DNA of 64,000 bases from Bin87 sp965116785 (GTDB lineage: Bacteria; Chloroflexota; Dehalococcoidia; Lucifugimonadales; UBA3495): positions 2,728,001-2,792,000 of the forward strand of contig OZ220731.1 of NCBI GenBank assembly GCA_965116785.1, given 5' to 3'. The first letter of the stretch is position 1; the number at the start of each line of letters is the position of its first letter. The translations under genes and the position numbers were made by a program. Positions 26,464-34,147 of the stretch are shown piece after piece. The notes beneath the pieces are model-generated. The model had not been told where the DNA came from, did no database searches, and saw only the letters and a program-made list of their open reading frames with translations.

Positions 26464-28203
26464 TTGTCTGCATCACCCGTGAACGAACACGTCCGTTACG
26501 AACCGGACGAACATCCTCCCCATCTGCTCACCCTCGGCGCCGGATTCCAGGCCGCCCTGCTCATCATCGGGGGGATTGTCCTGGGGGTCGTCATCGTCTT
26601 CCGCATCGCCGAACAGCCCGCAAACTACATAGCGTGGGGCGTCTTCGCGGCCCTGCTCATCAGCGGCATTACCACCGTGCTCCAGTCTGCCCGCCTCTGG
26701 CGCATCGGCGCCGGACACATACTTATGATGGGCACCTCCGGCGCGTTCTTCGCCGTCTGCGTCGCCGCGCTGATCCAGGGCGGTCCCGCGCTGATGGCCA
26801 GCCTCGTCGTCGTGTCGGCGCTGTTCCAGTTCGCTCTGGCTGCCCGCCTCTCCTTTTTGCGCGGCATCTTCACCCCGGTGGTCTCCGGCACCGTGATCAT
26901 GCTCATCGCCGCCACCATCATGCCCATTGTGTACGACATGGTGAGCGACGCGCCCGAAGGCACCGAGTCCTTTGCCCCGCCACTGGTCGCCATCGTCACC
27001 ATGCTCATCATCGTCGTGCTGGTTCTCCGCGCCCCGGCCTCCTGGCGACTGTGGTCCCCCGTCATCGGCATCGTCATCGGCTGCGCGGTTTCGGCCCCCT
27101 TCGGCATGTACGACGTCCAATACATCAAGGACGCCCCCTGGGTCGGCGTGCCCTTCGGCGCCTGGCCCGGCTTCGACTTCACGCCCGGCGTGGAGTTCTG
27201 GGCGCTGCTGCCCGCCTTCATCGTGGTCACCTTCGTAGGCGCCATCGAGACCATCGGCGACGGCGTGGCCATCCAGCGCGTTTCCCGCCGCCGTCCCGGA
27301 GCCACCGACTACCGCGTCGTCCAGGGAGCGCTCAACGCCGACGGCGTGGGCAACTTCCTGTCCGGCCTGGCGGGCACCCTGCCCAACACCACATATTCCA
27401 CCAGCATCAGCCTGGCCGAGGTGACGGGTATCGCCGCACGTCGGGTTGGCATCGTGATCGGCGTCATCTTCATCGTACTGGCCTTCTTCCCAAAGGCTGC
27501 TGCTCTGCTCATCGCCATCCCGTCGCCCGTGGCCGCTGCCTACGTGGGCATCCTCATCGCCTTGCTGTTCGTGCAGGGTTTGCGGATCATCGTCCAGGAC
27601 GGCCTGGACCATCGTAAGGCCACTGTCGCCGGCATCGCGTTCTGGGTCGGCGTCGGGTTCCAGAACGGCGTCATCTTCCCCGAACTGCTGGGGGAGGGCT
27701 TCATCGGCGTCCTGCTGGGCAACGGCATGACCTCCGGCGCCATCGTCGCCGTGGCGCTCATGGCATTCGTCGAGCTCAGCAAGCCCCGTCGGCGCCGTCT
27801 GCGCGTGCCGCTGGATGACGACGCGCCCCAGCAGGTTGACGACTTCCTCCGCGCCTTCGCCAGCCGCATCAACTGGAACCCGACCGCCTCGGACCGGCTG
27901 GCCGCAGCCGGCGAAGAGACCCTGGTCATTCTCTCCCAGGACGATGAGCCCACCGAGTCAGCTTCCCCGCGTCGCCTGACCGTCAGCGCCCGCCGCGAGG
28001 GCGGCAACGTGGAGTTGGAGTTCGTCTCCGCCCTGGAGGGCGAAAACGTCGAGGACCGCCTGACGTACCTCAGCGCCCTCCCCGCCGTGCCCGACGACGG
28101 CGAGGTATCCCTGCGCCTCCTGCGCCACTACGCCTCGTCGGTCCGCCACCAGAAGTACCATGGCCTCGACGTCGTGACCGTCAGCGTCGCCAGCGCGGCG
28201 TGA
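26464..28203 (+). CDS. NCS2 (xanthine/uracil-type) permease with C-terminal RsbW-like domain, copy 1
   Basis: A 579-residue fusion. Residues 1 to about 440 form a 12-14 helix nucleobase:cation symporter-2 carrier: GAIETIGDGVAIQRVSRRR, then GALNADGVGNFLSGLAGTLP and NTTYSTSISLAEVTGIAARR carry the substrate-site helices of the SLC23 family. Residues about 449-579 are soluble and resemble a reduced RsbW/HATPase_c_2 fold (VDDFLRAFASRI, LAAAGEETLVIL, GNVELEFVSAL, RLLRHYASSVRHQKYHGLDV) but lack a clear ATP-binding Asn and DxG. Start is TTG 26464: GGAGCGTGAATC precedes it and the N-terminus aligns residue for residue with copy 2. Substrate (xanthine, urate or uracil) is not certain. Confidence 0.88.
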   Translation: MSASPVNEHVRYEPDEHPPHLLTLGAGFQAALLIIGGIVLGVVIVFRIAEQPANYIAWGVFAALLISGITTVLQSARLWRIGAGHILMMGTSGAFFAVCVAALIQGGPALMASLVVVSALFQFALAARLSFLRGIFTPVVSGTVIMLIAATIMPIVYDMVSDAPEGTESFAPPLVAIVTMLIIVVLVLRAPASWRLWSPVIGIVIGCAVSAPFGMYDVQYIKDAPWVGVPFGAWPGFDFTPGVEFWALLPAFIVVTFVGAIETIGDGVAIQRVSRRRPGATDYRVVQGALNADGVGNFLSGLAGTLPNTTYSTSISLAEVTGIAARRVGIVIGVIFIVLAFFPKAAALLIAIPSPVAAAYVGILIALLFVQGLRIIVQDGLDHRKATVAGIAFWVGVGFQNGVIFPELLGEGFIGVLLGNGMTSGAIVAVALMAFVELSKPRRRRLRVPLDDDAPQQVDDFLRAFASRINWNPTASDRLAAAGEETLVILSQDDEPTESASPRRLTVSARREGGNVELEFVSALEGENVEDRLTYLSALPAVPDDGEVSLRLLRHYASSVRHQKYHGLDVVTVSVASAA

Positions 28204-28228
28204 CGTTCCTCCCGGAGATTCCTTCAGG

Positions 28229-28263
28229 CCGGCTGCTCGCAAAAGGCAGCCGGTCATCTTTTG
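28229..28263 (+). terminator. Probable terminator after permease copy 1
   Basis: CCGGCTGC (28229-28236) pairs with GCAGCCGG (28246-28253) around a 9-nt loop and is followed by TCATCTTTTG. The T-run is interrupted, so termination may be partial. Confidence 0.55.
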
Positions 28264-28335
28264 TCCGCGACGCAAATCACCAACTTGCATACACCTGCGC
28301 TCGGTGGCAATAATGGAAGTAATACATGTGTGAAC

Positions 28336-28348
28336 GTGATAACGTCAC
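28336..28348. promoter_or_regulatory. GTGA-N5-TCAC inverted repeat upstream of permease copy 2
   Basis: GTGATAACGTCAC is an inverted repeat in an AT-rich stretch 70 nt before the second permease start; a further CGTGATG follows at about 28359. It looks like a dimeric regulator site, but spacing differs by one from the CRP/FNR consensus, so the regulator is unknown. Confidence 0.35.
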
Positions 28349-28417
28349 TGAATATATACGTGATGAACCCCATCCTGATCCATCGATTTCCGATAACCGC
28401 TTTGACAGGCATAACCC

Positions 28418-30154
28418 ATGACTGAATCCTCCCTGAACGAGAACGTCCGCTACGAACCCAATGAAAACCCGCCAAACTCGCTGCTGATCGGCGCCGGATT
28501 CCAGGGCGCGCTGGTGATGCTCGGCAGCATCGTCCTTACGGTGGTGATCGTCTTCCGCATCGCCGACCAGCCGGCCGAGTACATATCCTGGGGCGTATTC
28601 GCCGCTCTTCTCATCAGCGGCGCCAACACCATCCTGCAGGCGGTCCGGTTCTGGAGGTTCGGCGCCGGCCACGTCCTGGTGATGGGCACCTCCGGCACCT
28701 TCATCGCGGTCTGCATCGCGGCGCTGGTGGAGGCCGGCCCGGCCCTGATGGCCAGCCTGATCGTCGTTTCTTCGCTGGTCCAGTTCCTGCTCGCCGCCTG
28801 GCTGCCGACGCTGCGCCGCATCTTCACTCCCGTGGTCACCGGCACGGTGATCATGCTCATTGCCGCCACGGTCATGCCCATCGTGTTCGACATGCTGACC
28901 GAGATCCCGCAGGGTACGCCCGGCATGGCCGCTCCCGCCGTCCTGCTCGCAACCCTGTTGACGATCCTCGCGCTGGTGCTCCGCGGACCCAGGCCGCTGC
29001 GGCTCTGGTCCCCGGTCATCGGCACCGCCGTCGGCTGCGTGGTCGCCGCTCCCCTGGGACTGTATGACTTCCAGTCGGTGCTGGACGCGCCCTGGTTTGG
29101 CGTTCCCGTGGGGTCCTGGCCCGGCGTGGACTTCACCCCGGGCCACCAGTTCTGGGCCCTCCTGCCCGCCTTCGTCGCCGTCACCATCGTCGGCGCGATT
29201 GAGACCATCGGCGACGGCGTGGCAATTCAGCGGGTGTCCCGACGTCGTCCCCGCGCCATCGATTACCGCGTCGTGCAGGGCGCGCTGAACGCCGACGGCC
29301 TCGGCAACCTCCTCTCCGGCATCGCCGGAACCCTTCCCAACACGACCTATTCCGGCACGATCCCGCTGGTCGAAGTCACCGGCATGGCGGCGCGTCGGGT
29401 CGGCATCACCATCGGCGTCGTTCTGCTGGTCCTCGCCTTCCTGCCCAAGGCCACCGCCCTGCTGATCGCCATCCCCAATCCGGTGGCCGCCGCCCACATC
29501 GCCGTTTTCTTCGCCCTGCTGTTCGTCCAGGGCATGCGCATCGTCTTCCGCGACGGTGTGGACCACCGCAAGGCCGTGGTCGTCGGCATCTCCTTCTGGG
29601 CCGGCGTGGGCTTCCAGAATGGGGTCATCTTCCCCGAATTGATCGGCGATGGTTTCTGGGCGGTCCTGCTGGGCAATGCCATGACCGCCGGCGGCATCGT
29701 GGCGGTGCTCATGTCGGCCGCGCTTGAACTCACCTCGCGCCGGGGCCGCCGTCTCCAACTCATCCTGGACGAGGAGGCCCCACGGAAGCTGAACAACTTC
29801 CTGCGCGCCTTCACCGACCGCCTGGATTGCGACGTCACGGCCACCAACCGGGTGACCGCAGTCGCTGAGGAGATTTTGGCAATCGTGTCCCGGGCCGACG
29901 CGGGAGAAGCTGGATCGCCCGGCCGGCTCACGGTTCGCGCCCGCCATGACGCCGGCAAGGTGGAGTTGGAATTCGCCTCATCCCTGCCCTGCGCCAACGT
30001 GGAGGACCGTCTTGCCCGCCTCACCGAACTGCCTCCCGAACCCAACGATGGCGAGGTCCCCTACCGCCTGCTGGATCACTACGCCTCGGAGGTCCGCCAC
30101 CAGAAGTACCACGGCCTGGACGTGGTAACCGTCAGCGTCGCTGCCGAAGGGTGA
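28418..30154 (+). CDS. NCS2 (xanthine/uracil-type) permease with C-terminal RsbW-like domain, copy 2
   Basis: A 578-residue tandem paralogue of the preceding permease, co-linear over its whole length including the extra C-terminal domain. Transport signatures are AIETIGDGVAIQRVSRRRPR, LNADGLGNLLSGIAGTLPNT and TYSGTIPLVEVTGMAARRVG. The soluble domain (about 449-578) keeps LNNFLRAFTDRLDC, TAVAEEILAIVS, KVELEFASSLPC and LLDHYASEVRHQKYHGLDVV, so that domain is under selection in both copies. The 214-nt gap, a probable terminator and its own upstream inverted repeat suggest separate regulation of the two copies. Substrate specificity may differ. Confidence 0.88.
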   Translation: MTESSLNENVRYEPNENPPNSLLIGAGFQGALVMLGSIVLTVVIVFRIADQPAEYISWGVFAALLISGANTILQAVRFWRFGAGHVLVMGTSGTFIAVCIAALVEAGPALMASLIVVSSLVQFLLAAWLPTLRRIFTPVVTGTVIMLIAATVMPIVFDMLTEIPQGTPGMAAPAVLLATLLTILALVLRGPRPLRLWSPVIGTAVGCVVAAPLGLYDFQSVLDAPWFGVPVGSWPGVDFTPGHQFWALLPAFVAVTIVGAIETIGDGVAIQRVSRRRPRAIDYRVVQGALNADGLGNLLSGIAGTLPNTTYSGTIPLVEVTGMAARRVGITIGVVLLVLAFLPKATALLIAIPNPVAAAHIAVFFALLFVQGMRIVFRDGVDHRKAVVVGISFWAGVGFQNGVIFPELIGDGFWAVLLGNAMTAGGIVAVLMSAALELTSRRGRRLQLILDEEAPRKLNNFLRAFTDRLDCDVTATNRVTAVAEEILAIVSRADAGEAGSPGRLTVRARHDAGKVELEFASSLPCANVEDRLARLTELPPEPNDGEVPYRLLDHYASEVRHQKYHGLDVVTVSVAAEG

Positions 30155-30263
30155 GCGGCTTGGGTTAGCCATGCCCCGCGTTTTGCCCAATTCCGGGCAG
30201 GGCGGTTGGTGGCATAATGAAACTGTCGTCACTCCACGACCGCCACAACGCGGGGATATCCCG

Positions 30264-31085
30264 ATGATCACGTCACCGACAACACACCAAGTCGACCACC
30301 GCGCGTTGCCCGTGGCCCGAGCGGCCTTCGATACTTCGGAGGCAGAGTTGGTCATCCTGTTCGGATCCCGAGCCCGCGGCGACTACCACGACAAATTGTC
30401 TGACATCGACGTCATGCTCGTCCAGGAGCGGGAACCCGACGCCAGTCGCAAAAAAGCCGTTGCGGATGTAGTGGCCGCAGCCGCGATGCGGGCCTATGGG
30501 CGTCCGGTCCCTGTCGAGCTCGTTTGGCGCACGCTGGATGAGTTTCGCTTTAATCGACGCTACGTCAATAGTGTCGAAACCAACGCAGCACGAGATGGAA
30601 TAGTCATGCCCCGCGACCCGGATAATTACTGTGCACGCGATTACGAGGATGAGCACACCGAATACGCCTACGACTGGTCGAATTACGACGAGCGACTGCG
30701 CCACGCCGAGACTCACCTGGACGAGTTCATTTTCCTTGTCGAGCACAACCGCAGCGACCTGGCAATTGGACAACACGCCCAGAACGCGCTGGAACACGGG
30801 ATGAAGGCGCTATTGGCAGCCGCCGGCGGGCAATACGCCAACACTCACGACATCGGGGTCCTGCTCGGCAACGTCCGGCATTTCGATTCGGGCCTCCGTG
30901 ACTTCCGCCTGGCCATACCACCGGATGTATACACTGAGTACGAAGGCCAGGCAGAATACCGAGCCAGGCGACAGCCGCAACTCACCCAATTCGCTGACTT
31001 TGCCGAAAAGACCGTTGAAGACATCACCCGGATTATCGACCGGGCCAAACTGCTTCGCACCCAAGCCGACGACCGCTCCAAGTGA
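30264..31085 (+). CDS. Nucleotidyltransferase-HEPN domain fusion protein
   Basis: A 273-residue protein combining an N-terminal MNT-type polymerase-beta nucleotidyltransferase (VILFGSRARGDYHDKLSDID, about residues 30-49, with the GSxxxG and DxD motifs) and a C-terminal HEPN domain (about 140-273: RHAETHLDEFIFLVEHNRSD, GQHAQNALEHGMKALLAA, THDIGVLLGNVRHFD). In two-gene HEPN/MNT toxin-antitoxin systems the MNT protein modifies and silences the HEPN RNase; here both are on one chain. ATG 30264 with GGGGAT upstream gives a clean start; an in-frame GTG/ATG further upstream adds an unconserved leader. It may be a defence or kanamycin-nucleotidyltransferase-like protein. Confidence 0.82.
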   Translation: MITSPTTHQVDHRALPVARAAFDTSEAELVILFGSRARGDYHDKLSDIDVMLVQEREPDASRKKAVADVVAAAAMRAYGRPVPVELVWRTLDEFRFNRRYVNSVETNAARDGIVMPRDPDNYCARDYEDEHTEYAYDWSNYDERLRHAETHLDEFIFLVEHNRSDLAIGQHAQNALEHGMKALLAAAGGQYANTHDIGVLLGNVRHFDSGLRDFRLAIPPDVYTEYEGQAEYRARRQPQLTQFADFAEKTVEDITRIIDRAKLLRTQADDRSK

Positions 31086-31196
31086 TTATCTTCATCCGGG
31101 TGAGCGGCAAATGACCGTTCACCACGCTCGCCGTTCACGATCTCGCACGCGCTTGCCTCGACCGCCCAACTCGGAACTCTCGACGCACGTCAATCC

Positions 31197-31226
31197 TTGA
31201 CACCGCCGAAGCCCCAAACCTACAAT
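31197..31226 (+). promoter_or_regulatory. Sigma-70-type promoter of rplU-rpmA-rpmE
   Basis: A perfect TTGACA -35 (31197-31202), an 18-nt spacer and TACAAT -10 (31221-31226) lie 26 nt before the rplU start. An SD-like GGGAG follows. It is one of the two best promoter matches in the window. Confidence 0.85.
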
Positions 31227-31252
31227 GGTAGGCCGTTTGGGAGATTACCGAA

Positions 31253-31609
31253 ATGGATTACGCAATCGTTAAAACCGGCGGCAAGCAATACCGCGTTTCG
31301 CCCGGCGACGTGCTCGACGTAGAGTTGCTGGAAGCCCAGGAAGGCAGCACCACCGCCCTAGATGAGGTTCTCGCCGTTTCCCGGGACGGCCAGATGCGCT
31401 TCGGCGTCCCCACCGTGGAAGGCGCTCGGGTCATCGCCGAGGTCCAGTCCCACTACAAAGACCGCAAGATCATCGTCTACAAGTACAAGGCCAAGACCCG
31501 GTACCGCCGCAAGAAGGGGCATCGGCAGAACTACACCCGTATCCGCATCCAGGATATCGACACCGGAAACCAGGCCGAAGCCAACGCCGAGGCCGAAACA
31601 GGAGAATAG
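31253..31609 (+). CDS. rplU: 50S ribosomal protein L21
   Basis: A 118-residue L21 of the large ribosomal subunit, binding 23S rRNA near L20. It has the conserved start YAIVKTGGKQYRVSPGD, the loop around EVLAVSRDGQMRFG and the basic C-terminal IIVYKYKAKTRYRRKKGHRQ. An acidic tail of about 15 residues (EANAEAETGE) extends beyond the usual end near residue 103. The gene leads the L21-L27 operon under a strong promoter, with L27 starting 4 nt after its stop. Confidence 0.97.
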   Translation: MDYAIVKTGGKQYRVSPGDVLDVELLEAQEGSTTALDEVLAVSRDGQMRFGVPTVEGARVIAEVQSHYKDRKIIVYKYKAKTRYRRKKGHRQNYTRIRIQDIDTGNQAEANAEAETGE

Positions 31610-31613
31610 CGCG

Positions 31614-31892
31614 ATGGCCCACAAGAAGGCTGGCGGCAGCACCAACAACGGCCGCGACAGCAACGCAAAGCGATTGGGCGTCAAGAAGTACGGCGGCGAG
31701 CGGGTCACCGGCGGCTCCATCATCGTCCGCCAGCGCGGCACCCGCATACATCCCGGCACCAACGTCGGCGTGGGCAAGGACCACACCCTCTTCGCCAAGA
31801 TCGACGGCCAGGTAACCTACGAGTGGAAGGCTCGGGGCAAGCGCCGCGTCAGCGTCTACCCGATCGCCGACGCCATCGCCGCTGCGGCATAG
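31614..31892 (+). CDS. rpmA: 50S ribosomal protein L27
   Basis: A 92-residue L27, whose N-terminal tail reaches the peptidyl-transferase centre. The start AHKKAGGSTNNGRDSNAKRL is mature-type, without the cleavable extension of Firmicutes L27. Conserved segments YGGERVTGGSIIVRQRGTR and HPGTNVGVGKDHTLFA follow. SD AGGAG lies 9 nt before the ATG, inside the end of rplU. Confidence 0.97.
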   Translation: MAHKKAGGSTNNGRDSNAKRLGVKKYGGERVTGGSIIVRQRGTRIHPGTNVGVGKDHTLFAKIDGQVTYEWKARGKRRVSVYPIADAIAAAA

Positions 31893-31902
31893 GGGCAACA
31901 CC

Positions 31903-32106
31903 ATGAAAGCAGAAATCCATCCCCGGTACTTCAAGGCCACCATCACCTGCTCCTGCGGGAACGTCTTCGAGACCGGCGCCACCAAGCCCGCCATGCGTGT
32001 CGAGATCTGCGGCAAGTGCCACCCCTTCTACACGGGCGAGCAGCGCATCGTCGACACCCAGGGCCGCATCGAGCGCTTCAGCCGCCGCTTCAACCTGGAC
32101 GTCTAG
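31903..32106 (+). CDS. rpmE: 50S ribosomal protein L31, zinc-binding form
   Basis: A 67-residue L31. Cysteines in CSCGNVF and ICGKCHPF make it the zinc-binding (C+) form, so a zinc-free paralogue may exist elsewhere and be induced under zinc limitation. GKCHPFYTGEQRIVDTQGRI and the C-terminal RFSRRF are typical. It follows rpmA by 10 nt and ends the operon at a strong terminator. Confidence 0.97.
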   Translation: MKAEIHPRYFKATITCSCGNVFETGATKPAMRVEICGKCHPFYTGEQRIVDTQGRIERFSRRFNLDV

Positions 32107-32133
32107 CGCACGACCCCAACGCTGACCCTTTGG

Positions 32134-32159
32134 CGGGAGCCGGTACCGGCTCCCGTTTT
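32134..32159 (+). terminator. Rho-independent terminator of the ribosomal protein operon
   Basis: A perfect 22-nt palindrome (GGGAGCCGGTACCGGCTCCC core) is followed by TTTT and lies 27 nt after the rpmE stop. The stem could be up to 9-10 bp with a short loop. Confidence 0.85.
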
Positions 32160-32203
32160 GCTATAACCATTCCCCGAACTGACCCCTATCCGGTTCAATA
32201 AAT

Positions 32204-32240
32204 GTCATTGCGAGCGAAGCGCGGCTATCTTGGCGCAACG
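32204..32240 (+). repeat. GTCATTGCGAGCG dispersed repeat, copy A
   Basis: GTCATTGCGAGCGAAGCG followed by GGCTATCTTGGCGCAACG. A second copy lies inverted at 51887-51926 and a fragment at 51771. The element is short, non-coding and has no terminal repeats, like widely scattered intergenic repeats in Chloroflexota and other phyla. Confidence 0.65.
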
Positions 32241-32279
32241 CTCCGGTAATCCCGATCCATAACCCTGCGAGACATCCCC

Positions 32280-32687
32280 ATGGCGCACTACGTGCCCAAA
32301 ACCGTCCGCGAGTACGGACGCGTCCACCTGGCGGAACGCCTGGCAGAGCACGGCTGGCAGTGCTTCATCGCGCGCCGCAGCCCCAACGAGGACGAAGTCA
32401 TCGCCGGCATCCCGGAGCAGACCAGAGAAGTCCGCCTCAAGTTCCACTCCCAGGAACACAGCCAGGCCGTGCGCTTCTACGACGCCGACGGGCTCGATTG
32501 GGACTGGGAGTACCTGGTCATCAGCACCGAGATTCTGGCCGACTTGCCGGTAACCTACCTCCTCTCCCGGGACGACGTCCGTGAAGACGGTCGGCTGGGC
32601 GAGGAGTTCGGCGGGGCCCTGTGGCTGCAGCCGGAAGCCTTCTCCGAAACGTTGTTCCGGGAAGCGTGGCACAAGCTGGATGGCTAA
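32280..32687 (+). CDS. Conserved-looking protein of unknown function
   Basis: I do not recognise a family. The 135-residue acidic protein has a first helix VREYGRVHLAERLAEHGWQC, a basic beta-rich middle (TREVRLKFHSQEHSQAVRFY), a strand EYLVISTEIL and a C-terminal LWLQPEAFSETLF. The pattern of a helix followed by alternating Glu/Lys strands could fit a PD-(D/E)XK-like fold, but no catalytic motif is sure. It ends with an 8-nt overlap into the YqhQ gene, so it is translationally coupled to it. GC3-rich codons support a real gene. Confidence 0.65.
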   Translation: MAHYVPKTVREYGRVHLAERLAEHGWQCFIARRSPNEDEVIAGIPEQTREVRLKFHSQEHSQAVRFYDADGLDWDWEYLVISTEILADLPVTYLLSRDDVREDGRLGEEFGGALWLQPEAFSETLFREAWHKLDG

Positions 32688-33663
32688 TTCCGCAACAGAC
32701 ACCCAGCCCACCGGTTCCGGGTCCGCTCGACCGCTGTACGGCGGCCAGGCGGTGATCGAAGGGGTGATGATCCGCGGGGTGCGCCACTACAGCCTGGCCG
32801 TGCGCCAGCCCGACGGCCACATCTTCTGCGACACCGAGCCCGTCAGTTCCCGCTTTTCCGGACGGGTTCGGCGCGTCCCCCTCGTTCGCGGGGTCCTGAT
32901 CCTTGGCGAAACGCTGTGGTACGGCATGAAGTCGCTGCAGCGTTCCGCCATCATCGCCGCCGGCGAAGCCGAAGGCAGCAATGGCGCCGATTCTTCTGCC
33001 AACAAGTGGGTCATGGGAATGACCATGGCCGTCGCGCTGGCCCTGGGCATTGGCATCTTCCTCGTCCTACCCCTGCTGGCAGTGCGTCTCCTCGAGCCTT
33101 TCGTATCGTCCCTGCTGGTGAGCAACCTGATTGAAGGCATCATCCGGTTGGTCATCCTGGTGGGATACGTGGCCGGGATTTCGATGATGCGGGACATCCG
33201 CCGCGTCTACGCCTATCACGGCGCCGAGCACATGGCCGTCCACGCCTATGAGGCCGGCCAGCCGCTCACCGTGGAAAACGTGCGCCGGCATCCCACACCG
33301 CATCCCCGTTGCGGCACCGCCTTTCTGATAACCGTGGCCATCGTGTCGGTGGCTGCTTTCGCCATTCTGGACGCGGTTCTAGGAACCGAACTGTACTGGC
33401 GTGTGCTTTCCCGCATCGTTCCCGTGCCTGTGGTGGCGGCGGTGAGCTACGAGATCATCCGCTTTGCCGGCGCCCACCGCACCGCCTGGTTCGGCAGGCT
33501 CTTGTCGGCGCCCGGCCTCTGGTTACAGCTGATCACCACCCGCCAACCCGACGAGGACCAGATCCAGGTCGCCATCGCCGCCATGGAAGCCGCCCTGGCC
33601 GCGGACGGACAAACGTCGCCGGTTCCGGTCGAAACTCAGCCGGTGGCGGACGCTCACTGCTGA
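32680..33663 (+). CDS. DUF1385 (YqhQ-like) membrane protein
   Basis: A 327-residue DUF1385 protein. The family signature YGGQAVIEGVMIRG is at about residues 17-30, followed by RRVPLVRGVLILGETLWYGM. Membrane helices lie near 110-140, 150-175, 213-240 and 248-270; between them is the conserved RVYAYHGAEHMAVHAYE with histidines, and HPRCGTAFLITV. In many Gram-positive and Chloroflexota genomes this gene is next to rpmE and prfA; here rpmE is upstream but prfA is not adjacent. Function is unknown. ATG 32680 overlaps the upstream gene. Confidence 0.93.
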   Translation: MANSATDTQPTGSGSARPLYGGQAVIEGVMIRGVRHYSLAVRQPDGHIFCDTEPVSSRFSGRVRRVPLVRGVLILGETLWYGMKSLQRSAIIAAGEAEGSNGADSSANKWVMGMTMAVALALGIGIFLVLPLLAVRLLEPFVSSLLVSNLIEGIIRLVILVGYVAGISMMRDIRRVYAYHGAEHMAVHAYEAGQPLTVENVRRHPTPHPRCGTAFLITVAIVSVAAFAILDAVLGTELYWRVLSRIVPVPVVAAVSYEIIRFAGAHRTAWFGRLLSAPGLWLQLITTRQPDEDQIQVAIAAMEAALAADGQTSPVPVETQPVADAHC

Positions 33664-33775
33664 ACGCCAACCGCGTGGGTCGAACGAGCTTTCATCGTCA
33701 TCCGGCGAGACCGAGTCCTGTGATACAGTGACCCGAACAGGCTGACCGTGCCACGCGCGCAGAGGCAGGTGCACC

Positions 33776-34126
33776 ATGGCTGACGTCCCCGACATGCAGA
33801 TGATCCCCTACCTGAAGGCCACGGAGCCTCGGAACTTCGTCGAGCAGGGCCTCCAGCGTTACAACGAACTGCTGGAGCGCCTGGCTGACCAGATGGACGT
33901 ATTGCTGCTCCGCGCGCAGCAGGGCCAATCCATCGACGCGGACCTCGCCGAGCAATTGACCGGGCTGCGCGAAGCCCTGCGCCCCCGGCACGGCCTGTGC
34001 ATCGACCGCGCCTGCTTTTCCTGTCGCGTCCACGAAGAGGCGATCAAGGAGCATGTCCTGCTGTACGTCGACTGGAAACTCCCCGGCACCGTCCAGCAAC
34101 TCGAACGCCTGAAGAACCGGAACTGA
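33776..34126 (+). CDS. Small helical protein with Cys/His cluster, unknown function
   Basis: I do not recognise a family. The 116 residues are mainly helical (LQRYNELLERLADQMDVLLL, ADLAEQLTGLREAL) and contain a compact cluster CIDRACFSCRVHEE, which with spacing C-x5-C-x2-C-x2-H could bind zinc. The ATG has AGGTG upstream. It is flanked by YqhQ and a convergent hydrolase and shows GC-rich third positions, consistent with a real gene. A role as a small regulator is only a guess. Confidence 0.6.
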   Translation: MADVPDMQMIPYLKATEPRNFVEQGLQRYNELLERLADQMDVLLLRAQQGQSIDADLAEQLTGLREALRPRHGLCIDRACFSCRVHEEAIKEHVLLYVDWKLPGTVQQLERLKNRN

Positions 34127-34147
34127 TCCGCTGCGTCACCCGTCCGG

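Noticed and set aside
28277..29947. A 556-codon open frame on the minus strand
   Set aside because: It lies antisense to permease copy 2. It is rich in Gly, Asp, His and Gln, has no recognisable domain, and arises because GC-rich codons of the real gene leave the opposite frame without stops.
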